64,000 nucleotides of DNA. Source: Dysosmobacter welbionis. GTDB lineage: Bacteria > Bacillota > Clostridia > Oscillospirales > Oscillospiraceae. Under the pieces are notes generated by a model. That model searched no databases, was not told the origin of the DNA, and worked only from the letters and a program-made list of their open reading frames with translations. Positions 51,606-59,886 of the stretch are shown here, piece by piece. The translations under genes were made by a program, and so were the position numbers. The stretch spans positions 2,542,001-2,606,000 of the forward strand of contig NZ_CP034413.3 in assembly GCF_005121165.3 (NCBI RefSeq), read 5' to 3'. Positions within the stretch are counted from its first letter, which is position 1, and each line of letters opens with the position of its first letter.

Positions 51606-53115
51606 CGCCGCCGGAGAGGCGGTTCCCGATGCTGCCGGCGCCGCGGCTCCCGCCGCACCCGCTCCCGCCGCTCCTGCTGCACCTGCCCCGGCTGCAGCCC
51701 CCGCCGCAGCTGGCCAGAAGACCGTTATCGTCGTGGGCGGCGGCCCCGGCGGCTATGTGGCTGCCATCCGGGCGGCCCAGCTGGGCGCCAAGGTGACCCT
51801 GGTGGAGCGCGAGCACATCGGCGGCACCTGCCTGAACATCGGCTGCATCCCCACCAAGTGCTTGCTGCACAGCGCGGAGCTGGTGTCCGAGATCAAGGAA
51901 CAGGGTGCTGACATCGGCGTGAAGGTCTCCGGTGTGGAAGTGGATTTCCCCCAGGTGATCGCCCACAAGAACGCCATCAGCAAGCAGCTGACCCAGGGTG
52001 TTGCCGGTCTGCTGAAGCAGAACAAGGTCGCCCGCGTGGACGGCGAGGCCAGCTTCACCGGCCCCAAGACCCTCTCTGTGAAGAAGTCCGACGGCTCCGT
52101 GGAGGAGATGACCGCCGACGCCATCATCGTGGCCACCGGCTCCGTCAACGCCCAGCCGCCCATCCCCGGGCTGAAGGAGAATCCCAACTGCATCGACTCC
52201 ACCGGTGCGCTGAGCCTGGAGAAGCTGCCCAAGAGCATGGTGGTCATCGGCGGCGGCGTCATCGGCCTGGAGCTGGCCTGCGCCTACGCGGCCTTCGGCA
52301 CCAAGATCACCGTGGTGGAGGCACTGGACCACATGCTGCCCATGCTGGACGGCGACCTGACTGCCATCGGCGTGAAGCACATGAAGAAGATGGGCATGGA
52401 GTTCAACCTGGAGTGCCCGGTGCAGGCCGTGGAGGCCTCTCCCGTGGGCGCCAAGGTGGTCTGCAAGAACAAGGCCGGCGAGACCGTCAGCTTTGAGGCG
52501 GAGAAGGTGCTGGTGGCCATCGGCCGGAAGGCCAATACCGCCAGCCTGAACCTGGAGGCTGCCGGCCTTGCCAACGACCGGGGCCGGATCATCGTCAACG
52601 ACAAGATGGAGACCAGCGTGCCCGGCGTGTACGCCATCGGCGACTGTGTCTTCGGCAAGGCCCAGCTGGCCCACACCGCCAGCGCCATGGGCGAAGTGGC
52701 TGCGGAGAACATCATGGGGATCCCTGCCGTGTATGACGAAAAGACCAACCCCACCTGTGTGTATATGGAGCCGGAGGCTGCCTCTGTCGGTCTGACCGAG
52801 GAGCAGTGCAAGGCCAAGGGCATCGACTACAAGGTGGGCAAGTTCCCGCTGGTGGCCAACGGCAAGTCCCTCATCATCAATGGCGGCGAGGGTCTGGTGA
52901 AGATCATCGCTGACGCCAAGTACGAGGAAGTGCTGGGTATGCACATCATCGGGCCCCGGGCTACGGACCTGATTGCCGAGGGTGCTCTGGCTCTGCGGCT
53001 GGAGGCCACCGTGGATGAGCTGATCTCCACGATCCACTCTCATCCCACGGTTTCCGAGTCCGTGCGGGAGTGCGCTCTGAACGTCCAGAAGCGCGCCATC
53101 CACATCAAGAACTGA
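51376..53115 (+). CDS. Dihydrolipoyl dehydrogenase E3 with N-terminal lipoyl domain
   Basis: A 579-residue E3. Residues 1-80 are a lipoyl domain (Lys43), followed by an Ala/Pro-rich linker (~86-115) and a complete dihydrolipoamide dehydrogenase: FAD motif IVVGGGPGGYVAAIRAAQLG, redox disulfide GGTCLNIGCIPTK, NAD motif VVIGGGVIGLELACAYAAFG, FAD motif VYAIGDC, and the His-Glu dyad in IHSHPTVSE. Lipoyl-E3 fusions occur in acetoin and pyruvate complexes of Gram-positive bacteria. AGAAGGACAG precedes ATG 51376. Confidence 0.93.
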   Translation: MATEVLMPKLGLTMTEGTIEEWKFKEGDTVKKGDILFSVATDKLTNDVEAEEDGTLLKILLPEGETAPCKSVIAWIGAAGEAVPDAAGAAAPAAPAPAAPAAPAPAAAPAAAGQKTVIVVGGGPGGYVAAIRAAQLGAKVTLVEREHIGGTCLNIGCIPTKCLLHSAELVSEIKEQGADIGVKVSGVEVDFPQVIAHKNAISKQLTQGVAGLLKQNKVARVDGEASFTGPKTLSVKKSDGSVEEMTADAIIVATGSVNAQPPIPGLKENPNCIDSTGALSLEKLPKSMVVIGGGVIGLELACAYAAFGTKITVVEALDHMLPMLDGDLTAIGVKHMKKMGMEFNLECPVQAVEASPVGAKVVCKNKAGETVSFEAEKVLVAIGRKANTASLNLEAAGLANDRGRIIVNDKMETSVPGVYAIGDCVFGKAQLAHTASAMGEVAAENIMGIPAVYDEKTNPTCVYMEPEAASVGLTEEQCKAKGIDYKVGKFPLVANGKSLIINGGEGLVKIIADAKYEEVLGMHIIGPRATDLIAEGALALRLEATVDELISTIHSHPTVSESVRECALNVQKRAIHIKN

Positions 53116-53130
53116 TTGCGTTTCCCGATG

Positions 53131-53164
53131 ACAAGGGCCGCCGCTATCAAGCGGCGGCCCTTGT
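53131..53164 (+). terminator. Terminator of the dehydrogenase operon
   Basis: A 14-bp perfect stem (53131-53144 with 53151-53164), with TTGTTG on the descending side. Confidence 0.8.
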
Positions 53165-53567
53165 TGCTGCGTGAAGAACGGTATGGTGCCTAAATGGCGC
53201 GGCAAAACTCCAGTGTGCAGTCCAGGAGGATATAAATGCGGGAAGCCCCCGTATACCTCCAGATTTGCCTGACAGCGTAACAGGAATACAGCGTGTGGAG
53301 CTGCAGGGGGTACTGTACCGGTCGGGAAAGACGGGGCGTTTCATTTTCTCCTTTGCTTGTCCACGCCGATCTTTTATGAGAAATGCCGATCAGGAGATGC
53401 ACGCTGAACGCTGAAGCATGGGATGAGGCGGGGGGATTCAACTGTCATGTTCACGCTTTTCTGGCATATACCTGCCTGTCGTTATGGTTATATCATAAAT
53501 AGAGTGAAGATATTGCGCATGTTTTGCATCTGATACATTTCACCATGGAGAAACGGGAGGAACGGCC
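53165..53567. other. About 400 bases without a recognisable gene
   Basis: More A/T-rich than its surroundings, with stops in all frames at short intervals. No conserved protein, tRNA or repeat was seen. Confidence 0.5.
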
Positions 53568-53596
53568 TTGAAGAAGCGGAGAAATCCCGCTATAAT
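53568..53596 (+). promoter_or_regulatory. Promoter of gluQ
   Basis: TTGAAG (53568-53573), 17 bases, TATAAT (53591-53596). Confidence 0.65.
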
Positions 53597-53631
53597 GGGG
53601 TGGCATGAACGGACAAGGAGGGCAGGAGACC

Positions 53632-54579
53632 ATGGCGGTGACCGGACGGTTTGCGCCGTCGCCAAGCGGGCGCATCCATTTGGGGAATATTTTGTGCTGC
53701 CTGCTGGCTTGGCTCAGCGCCCGGCAGAAGGGCGGGAGAGTGATCCTGCGGATCGAGGATCTGGATATCGCGCGATGTCCGCGGCGCTATGGGGAGCAGA
53801 TGTGCCGGGACATCCAGTGGCTGGGACTGGACTGGGACGAGGGACCTGTCATCGGCGGCCCCAGCGGCCCCTATGAGCAGAGCCGGAGGACGGCGCTGTA
53901 TCAGGCTGCTCTGAGGCGACTGGAGGCCCAGGGGCTGGTCTACCCCTGCTTCTGTACCCGGGCGGAGCTCCATGCCGCCAGTGCTCCCCACCGGGAGGAT
54001 GGACAGGTGGTCTACCCGGGGACCTGCCGCGGTCTGACCGCGGAGCAGGCGGCAGAGCGGGCCCGGCGCACAGGCCGCGCCCCCGCCCTGCGGCTGTGGG
54101 TGCCGGAGGAGGAGATCACTTTCACCGACGGCCACATGGGGGAGTACAGGGAGTGGCTGCCTGCGGACTGCGGGGATTTTCTGCTGCGGCGGTCGGACGG
54201 CATATTTGCCTATCAACTGGCGGTGGTGGTGGATGACGCGGCCATGGGCGTCACAGAAGTAGTGCGGGGGGCGGACCTGCTGGCGTCCACCCCCAGACAG
54301 CTGCTGCTGTATCGGCTGCTGGGACTGGAGGCACCGGCGTTTTACCATTTCCCGCTGCTTCTGGGAAGCGATGGACAGCGGCTCAGCAAGCGGAACGCGG
54401 ATGCAGGGCTGGACACGCTGGGAGAGCGGTATACGGCACCGGAAATCCTGGGAAAGCTGGCATATCTCGCAGGCTTCAACCCCTCGGCAGAACCCAGAAG
54501 CGGGGAGAGCCTGCTGGAGGACTTTGCCTGGGAGAAGGTCCCCAGAGCGGATATCCGCATTCCGGAGGGACTGTTTTGA
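53632..54579 (+). CDS. gluQ: Glutamyl-Q tRNA(Asp) synthetase
   Basis: A 315-residue paralogue of the glutamyl-tRNA synthetase catalytic domain that glutamylates queuosine in tRNA(Asp). HIGH-type motif FAPSPSGRIHLGN, zinc-type cysteines CFCTRAEL and YPGTCR, and the KMSKS-like LSKRNADAGLD. It lacks the anticodon-binding domain of GltX. The ATG at 53605 is too close to the -10 (9 bases) to be used; ATG 53632, with AAGGAGG and GGAG upstream, gives the standard MAVTGRFAPSPSG start. Confidence 0.88.
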   Translation: MAVTGRFAPSPSGRIHLGNILCCLLAWLSARQKGGRVILRIEDLDIARCPRRYGEQMCRDIQWLGLDWDEGPVIGGPSGPYEQSRRTALYQAALRRLEAQGLVYPCFCTRAELHAASAPHREDGQVVYPGTCRGLTAEQAAERARRTGRAPALRLWVPEEEITFTDGHMGEYREWLPADCGDFLLRRSDGIFAYQLAVVVDDAAMGVTEVVRGADLLASTPRQLLLYRLLGLEAPAFYHFPLLLGSDGQRLSKRNADAGLDTLGERYTAPEILGKLAYLAGFNPSAEPRSGESLLEDFAWEKVPRADIRIPEGLF

Positions 54580-54580
54580 A

Positions 54581-54615
54581 AAGGAAGCGGCACAGGCTGA
54601 CAGCCTGTGCCGCTT
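54581..54615. terminator. Bidirectional terminator between gluQ and the fab operon
   Basis: A 15-base inverted repeat (54585-54599 with 54601-54615); leftward it is followed by CCTTTTC, rightward by CTTTA. Confidence 0.7.
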
Positions 54616-54617
54616 CT

Positions 54618-55081
54618 TTAGTTGCTTTGTCCCGAAAGGGCGTCTGGAATCTCCACTTCTGCCATCAGCTCCCGGCTGATGATGGTGAGCATCTCCTCCA
54701 GCTTGGCGCACTCCGCCGGGGTAAACCGCTGCGTGATGCGGTTCATGACGGCGGTCATGTAGGCCGTGCTGATGTTGTAGTAGTCGATATACTTCTGAGT
54801 GATCTCCAGATGGTATTCCCGCCGGTCGTCGGAAGACTGGACCTTGCGGATGTAGCCTTTCTTGATGAGGCTGTTGACCTTGTATGCCGCGTTGGGAGGG
54901 GAGATCCGCATGAAGGTGGCAAATTCATTCACCGTGGGACTGCCCAGAGCCTGAATGGCCTCCATGCAGAAGGTCTCCACCGTCGTCAGACTGGCCTCAC
55001 GATCCTGAAAGCGGCTGAAGATCTCCTGGTAAAAGTGCAGCTTGAACTTGGTGTACACGTTAAAAAAGCGTCTTTCAGCAT
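54618..55081 (-). CDS. fabT: FabT-like MarR-family regulator (one-base frameshift near the start)
   Basis: Winged-helix regulator (SPTVNEFATFMRISPPNAAYKVNSLIKKG; wing KVQSSDDRREYHLEIT). Its place in the fatty-acid operon points to FabT, which represses fab genes with acyl-ACP as co-repressor. The N terminus needs one more base in the run 55062-55067 (six A on the plus strand, seven needed), giving MLKDAFFNVYTKFKLHFYQEIF from ATG 55081 with GAGG upstream. Restored length is 154 residues, normal for FabT. It is the last gene of the operon here, whereas fabT is usually first. Confidence 0.78.
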
Positions 55082-55093
55082 GGCTGCAAGCCC

Positions 55094-55128
55094 TCTTTCC
55101 CGCGCCTTGCCCGCATGGCGGGAAAGCG
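55094..55128 (-). promoter_or_regulatory. Hairpin between fabZ and fabT
   Basis: CTTTCCCGC..GCGGGAAAG-type inverted repeat without a T tract. It may be a processing or attenuating element. Confidence 0.35.
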
Positions 55129-55135
55129 TCGGCTG

Positions 55136-55573
55136 TCATTCCGCACCGATGGCGAAGGTCAGTTCCGCCGTACAGGCCAGTTCGCCGTTGACCGTGGCCT
55201 TGCACTCGCCGATGCCCACCGGCCCGCGGCGCTTGGTGAGAACGCACTCCATTTCCAGCACGTCGCCGGGGGTCACCTTCCGGCGGAAGCGGGCGTTTTT
55301 CACGCCGCCGAACAGGGCGATCTTGCCCTGGTTCTCCGGCAGGGAGAGGATGGCCACGGCGCCCACCTGGGCCATGGCCTCCAAGATCAGCACACCGGGC
55401 ATGACGTGCTCCTGGGGGAAGTGGCCGCAGAAGAACTGCTCATTGACGCTGACGCACTTGCGGCCCTTGGCCCACTGGCCGGGCTCGTAATCGGTGATCC
55501 GGTCCACCAGAGCAAAGGGGAACCGGTGGGGTAGGATCTGCGCGATCTGGTTGGAATTCAATTCGTTTGCCAT
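55136..55573 (-). CDS. fabZ: 3-hydroxyacyl-ACP dehydratase FabZ
   Basis: A 145-residue hot-dog-fold dehydratase. Catalytic His lies in HRFPFALVDRI-type context (LPHRFPFALVD), with FFCGHFPQEHVMPGVLILEAMAQ carrying the catalytic Glu. Removes water from 3-hydroxyacyl-ACP in each elongation cycle. ATG 55573 has GGGAGG upstream and lies 4 bases after the fabF stop. Confidence 0.93.
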   Translation of the reverse strand: MANELNSNQIAQILPHRFPFALVDRITDYEPGQWAKGRKCVSVNEQFFCGHFPQEHVMPGVLILEAMAQVGAVAILSLPENQGKIALFGGVKNARFRRKVTPGDVLEMECVLTKRRGPVGIGECKATVNGELACTAELTFAIGAE

Positions 55574-55577
55574 GGTC

Positions 55578-56818
55578 TCACGCCTCCCATCGTTTGAACA
55601 GCAGGCTGCCGTTGTGGCCGCCGAATCCCAGAGAGTTGGACATGGCGTAGCGCACATCGGCGCTGCGGCCGTGACCCGGCACCACGTCCAGGTCGCAGGC
55701 GGGATCCGGCACCTGATAGTTGATGGTGGCGGGAAGATAGCCGTCATGCAGCGCCATGGCGCAGAACATGGCCTCCACAGCACCGGCGGCGCCCAGCATG
55801 TGGCCGGTCATGGACTTGGTGGAGCTGATGGCCAGCTTGTAGGCGTGGTCACCGAACACAGTCTTGACGGCGGCCGTCTCGCCGGCGTCGTTCAGGGGGT
55901 GGAGGTGCCGTGGGCGTTGATATAGTCCACATCCTCCGGCTTGGCGCCGCCGTCTGCAAGGGCCATCTCCATGGCCTTGGCGGCCCCGCTGCCGTCGGGC
56001 CGGGGAGCGGTCATGTGATAGGCGTCGCAGGTGGCGCCGTAGCCCACGACCTCCGCAAGGATTCGGGCGCCCCGGGCCTTGGCGTGCTCCAGCTCCTCCA
56101 GCAGGAGGATGGCCGCACCCTCGCCCAGCACGAAGCCGCTGCGCTCCGCGTCAAAGGGGATGGAAGCCCGCTTGGGATCGGGATTCTGGGTCAGGGCCTT
56201 CATGGAGGTGAAGGCGCCGATGGCCAGAGGTGTCACAGCGGACTCCGTGCCGCCGCAGAGCATCACATCAGCATAACCGTCCCGGATATAGTGGAAGGCA
56301 TCGCCTACGGCATTGGTGCCGCCGGTACAGGCGGTCACCGGACAGGAGCACATGCCCCGGAAGCCGGTGTGGATGGCGATCTGGCCGGCGGCCATGTTGC
56401 AGATGCCGGTGGGGATATAGAAGGGAGAGACCCGGTCCCAGCCCTTCTCCTTGCCCTTGTCGTGCTCTGCCTCCGTGATGGAGAGGCCGCCGATGCCGCT
56501 GGAGACAATGACGCCGCAGCGATCCGCCTCCGCTTCATCCAACGTGAAGCCAGCACCGTCCAGTGCCTCCTTGGCGGAGACGACGGCCATCTGGGTGAAG
56601 CGGCCCATCCGCTTGGCCTCTGGCTTGCTCATGTAGTTCTCCGGCACGAAGCCCTTGACCTCCGCGGCCAGATGGACCTTCAGATCGGTGGGATCGAATT
56701 GGGTGATGGGAGCGATGCCGCACACACCGTCCTTCACAGCCTGCCAGCTCTCTGCCGCGGTAAGGCCAATGGGGGTCACGGCCCCCAGGCCGGTGATCAC
56801 GACTCTCCGTCGTTCCAT
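55578..56818 (-). CDS. fabF: 3-oxoacyl-ACP synthase II FabF (one-base frameshift)
   Basis: Elongating beta-ketoacyl-ACP synthase. The catalytic Cys164 lies in [15 protein letters not shown]; the histidines are in INAHGTST and [12 protein letters not shown]; the C terminus [14 protein letters not shown] is typical. The frame breaks directly after AHGTSTP at 55895-55899 (five G, six needed), which restores [16 protein letters not shown]. Restored length is 413 residues, normal for FabF. An essential elongation enzyme, so real inactivation is unlikely. A 338-base structured gap separates it from fabG. Confidence 0.9.
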
Positions 56819-57156
56819 AGTATACCTCCTGTAGATAGAGTTGGGAGCACCCGGAAAAGGTGTTCCAAAAGGCCCCGCAAAAGGAAGGGGGCTGGGGAAA
56901 TCCATTCGGGGTTCCCCGGTTGATCTGCCAGAGGCAGATCAAGAAATTCCAATCATTTTCGGCAGGGCGCACCCCAGGGCGGCTTCTCTTGCCCCTGCGG
57001 GGCAATTCACCTTCTGTACCTGCCGAAAATACTTTGACCCAAGCCGCTGAAAGCGGCGCAGAAGTGCCCTTGGGGTGCAGACTGGTGATGGGGGTTCAGC
57101 GGAGCCGGTGGCATACCGGCGGAGCGTCCAAGGGGGACACTGTCCCCTTGAATGCT
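56819..57156 (-). repeat. 338-base multi-hairpin intergenic element in the fab operon
   Basis: No coding frame on either strand. It is a chain of inverted repeats: 10 bp at 56920-56942 (3-base loop), 12 bp between 56955-56966 and 57019-57030, 7 bp at 56989-57005, 6 bp at 57043-57057, 6 bp at 57104-57120 and 7 bp at 57129-57150. A longer-range match pairs about 56969-56988 with 57060-57078. Such dense palindromes resemble a non-autonomous intergenic repeat or a structured regulatory/processing RNA. It occupies a position where other operons carry no gap or a small gene. Confidence 0.6.
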
Positions 57157-57903
57157 TCACATCGCCATGCCCCCGTCGACGGCCAGGACCTGGCCGGTGA
57201 CATAGGCGGCCTCGTCGCTGGCCAGGAAGGCCACGGCCTTTGCCACATCCTCCGGTGCACCCAGCCGCTGCATAGGGATGGTGGGCATCATGGCGTCCTT
57301 GGCGGCCTGGGGCATGGCAGCGGTCATGTCCGTCTCAATGAAGCCGGGGGCCACGGCGTTGACCGTCACGCCCCGGGAGGCCAGCTCCTTGGCCAGGGAC
57401 TTGGTCATGCCTACCACACCCGCCTTGCTGGCGGCGTAGTTCACCTGGCCGGCGTTGCCCCGGAGGCCCACCACGCTGGAGAGGTTCACGATCCGGCCGT
57501 ACCGCTGCTTCATCATGATTCGGGACACGGCCTTCATGCACAGGAAGGTGCCTTTCAGGTTGGTGTCGATCACCGCGTCGAAGTCGGCCTCCTTCATCAT
57601 CATCACAAGGCCGTCCCGGGTGACGCCGGCATTGTTCACCAGAATGTCAATCCGGCCGAATTCCTTCACAGCGGCATCCATCAGGGCCTTCACCTGGGCC
57701 TCGTCCGCCACGTTGCACTGCACGGCCAGGGCCTTGGCACCCAGGTCCTCGCAAGCGGTCACGGTCTCCTGGGCAGCTTCCGCCCGGCCGGCGTAGCACA
57801 GCACCACATTGGCGCCGCCCCGGGCCAGCTCCTCGCAGATGGCCCGGCCGATGCCCCGGCTGCCGCCGGTGACCACGGCGGTCTTTCCAGCAAAATTCAT
57901 CAT
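57157..57903 (-). CDS. fabG: 3-oxoacyl-ACP reductase FabG
   Basis: A 248-residue short-chain dehydrogenase. Cofactor motif TGGSRGIGRAI, NNAG at ILVNNAGVTRDG, catalytic Ser in VNLSSVVG and YxxxK in NYAASKAG. Reduces 3-oxoacyl-ACP with NADPH. The first ATG (57903) overlaps the fabD stop (ATGA); the second ATG immediately after is equally possible. Confidence 0.94.
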   Translation of the reverse strand: MMNFAGKTAVVTGGSRGIGRAICEELARGGANVVLCYAGRAEAAQETVTACEDLGAKALAVQCNVADEAQVKALMDAAVKEFGRIDILVNNAGVTRDGLVMMMKEADFDAVIDTNLKGTFLCMKAVSRIMMKQRYGRIVNLSSVVGLRGNAGQVNYAASKAGVVGMTKSLAKELASRGVTVNAVAPGFIETDMTAAMPQAAKDAMMPTIPMQRLGAPEDVAKAVAFLASDEAAYVTGQVLAVDGGMAM

Positions 57904-58844
57904 GCCTTCTCCTTTATCAGTTGTTCCAGCGTGTCGGGCAGGTTCTCCACATCCGCTGCGGTCTCCACCGCGCAGACCGGTATGCCGGGAACGGTCTTTT
58001 TCACAAAACCGCTGAGGGCTTTGCCCGGGCCGATCTCCACGATGGCGTCCACGCCCATGTCGGCCATCTTCCGGATGGAGTCCTCCATGAACACGCTGCT
58101 CTGCACCTGCTTCACCAACAGCTCCTGGATGGGGGTGCTGTCATCCTTCACATCCCCCAGGCAGTTGAAGATCACGGGGATCTGGGGATCCGCAAACGCC
58201 ACGCCCTGGAAGTATTCCCGCAGGGCATTCCCGGCAGGGGCCATCAGGGGGGTGTGGAAGGGGCCGCTGACCTTCAGGGGCAGGCACCGGCGGGCGCCCT
58301 TCTCCTTGGCAATGGCGGCGGCCTTCTCCACAGCGGCCTTCTCACCGCCGATGACCAGCTGGCCGGGACAGTTGTAGTTGGCGATTACCACGCACCCCAG
58401 GTCAGAGGCCGCGTCGCAGGCATCCTGCAGGGGGCTGCGGTCCAGATTCAGGACGGCCATCATGGCGCTCTCCCGGCCGGCAGCCGCCTCCTCCATGGCC
58501 TTGCCCCGGAAAGCCACCAGACGGATAGCTGTGGCGGCGTCGAACACACCGGCGGCGTGAAGGGCGGAGTACTCACCCAGGGAGAGGCCCGCCGCCACAG
58601 CGGGGGTGATGCCCTTCTCCCGCAGCACCGCCGTCATACCGGCGGCAAAGGCCACCATGCAGGGCTGGGTGTAGCGGGTCTGGTTGATGATGCCGTCCGG
58701 GTCCTCAAAGGTGACCTTCTTCAGGTCAAAATCCACTTCCGCATGGTCGTAAACAGCCCGGAAAGCGGAAAACGCCTCGTACAGATCGGCGCCCATGCCG
58801 GCATGCTGGCTGCCCTGACCGGCGTACAAAAAGCCCAGTTTCAT
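57900..58844 (-). CDS. fabD: Malonyl-CoA:ACP transacylase FabD
   Basis: A 314-residue acyltransferase. N-terminal FLYAGQGSQHAGMG, catalytic Ser in GLSLGEYSALHAAG, Arg in VAFRGKAMEEAA, and His in KVSGPFHTPLMAPA. Loads malonyl groups onto ACP. ATG 58844 is preferred over an upstream ATG at 58859 because it overlaps the fabK stop exactly as the other genes of this operon overlap (ATGA). Confidence 0.93.
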   Translation of the reverse strand: MKLGFLYAGQGSQHAGMGADLYEAFSAFRAVYDHAEVDFDLKKVTFEDPDGIINQTRYTQPCMVAFAAGMTAVLREKGITPAVAAGLSLGEYSALHAAGVFDAATAIRLVAFRGKAMEEAAAGRESAMMAVLNLDRSPLQDACDAASDLGCVVIANYNCPGQLVIGGEKAAVEKAAAIAKEKGARRCLPLKVSGPFHTPLMAPAGNALREYFQGVAFADPQIPVIFNCLGDVKDDSTPIQELLVKQVQSSVFMEDSIRKMADMGVDAIVEIGPGKALSGFVKKTVPGIPVCAVETAADVENLPDTLEQLIKEKA

Positions 58845-59788
58845 TCTGCGTCGCTCCATTCTGCGGCGGTGGCCTTCGCCCGTGCGATACCGCTCTCATA
58901 CAGATCACGGAAAATCTCGGCCACGGGCCGGATCTCGTGGAGCATACCAGCCACCTGGCCGCTCATGACGCTACCCATTTCCACATCGCCCTCCAGCACG
59001 GCCCGGCGCAGGCCGCCCAGGGTGACCTTCTCCAGCTCCTCCAGAGAGGCGCCGCGCTTCTCCAGGGCCAGATACTCCCGGGCCATCTTGTTCTTCAGGA
59101 TTCGGACCGGGCCGCCGATGGAGCGGCCGGTGACCACCGTATCACTGTCCTTGGCCTTCAGCACAGCCTGCTTGTAATTGGGGTGGATGGGGCACTCCTC
59201 GCTGGCAAGCAAACAGGTGCCCACCTGGATGCCGCAGGCACCCAGGGCAAAGGCCGCAGCCGCCTGACGGCCGTCCGCGATGCCGCCGGCCGCCACCACG
59301 GGAACGCTTACCGCATCGATGACCTGGGGCACCAGGGCCATGGTGGTCATCTCGCCCACGTGGCCGCCGGACTCCGTGCCCTCGGCGATGATGGCGTCCA
59401 CGCCATAGCGATCCAGCCGCTTGGCCAGAACCGCCGCCGCCACTACGGGCATCACCTTGATGCCCTTTTCCTTCCAGGCGGGAATGTACTTGCCGGGATT
59501 GCCGGCGCCGGTGGTGACCACTTTCACGCCCTCTTCCAGAATGATCTGGGCGATGTCGTCGGCATAGGGGCTCATCAGCATCAGATTGACGCCGAAGGGC
59601 TTGTCCGTCAGCTCCTTGGCCCGGCGGATCTCCTGGCGGAGACGGTCGCCGTCCCAGCCGCCGGTGGCGATCATGCCCAGGGCCCCGGCGTTGGAGCAGG
59701 CGGCGGCGAACTCGCCGGTGGCGATGTTGGCCATACCGCCCTGGATAAAGGGGTACTTGGTTCCCAGGATTTCATTGAGCTTTTTCAT
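58841..59788 (-). CDS. fabK: FMN-dependent enoyl-ACP reductase II FabK
   Basis: A 315-residue nitronate-monooxygenase-fold flavoprotein: PFIQGGMANIATGEFAAACS, the substrate His in AEGTESGGHVGEMTT, and the FMN phosphate loop VVAAGGIADGRQAAAAF. Its place between fabH and fabD identifies it as FabK, the final reductase of the elongation cycle. FabK is a common FabI replacement in Clostridia and is insensitive to triclosan. The 98-base gap upstream, where acpP commonly lies, holds no gene. Confidence 0.92.
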   Translation of the reverse strand: MKKLNEILGTKYPFIQGGMANIATGEFAAACSNAGALGMIATGGWDGDRLRQEIRRAKELTDKPFGVNLMLMSPYADDIAQIILEEGVKVVTTGAGNPGKYIPAWKEKGIKVMPVVAAAVLAKRLDRYGVDAIIAEGTESGGHVGEMTTMALVPQVIDAVSVPVVAAGGIADGRQAAAAFALGACGIQVGTCLLASEECPIHPNYKQAVLKAKDSDTVVTGRSIGGPVRILKNKMAREYLALEKRGASLEELEKVTLGGLRRAVLEGDVEMGSVMSGQVAGMLHEIRPVAEIFRDLYESGIARAKATAAEWSDAE

Positions 59789-59886
59789 AAAAATCTCCCA
59801 TTCGCCGCTGTGCGCGGCCTAAATAAAGCTGAAGTTTTCGCCGGTAACAGGCTTGCGTCCAGAGCGCCTGCTTGACGTGCAGGGAG

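Noticed and set aside
49872-53205. Very long minus-strand frames opposite E2 and E3 (His/Gly/Leu-rich)
   Set aside because: Mirror images of Ala/Pro-rich and GC-biased coding sequence; no plausible start signals.
53165-53567. Possible small gene or RNA in the gap after E3
   Set aside because: Frames are short and lack ribosome-binding sites and conserved features; only the gluQ promoter at its end could be supported.
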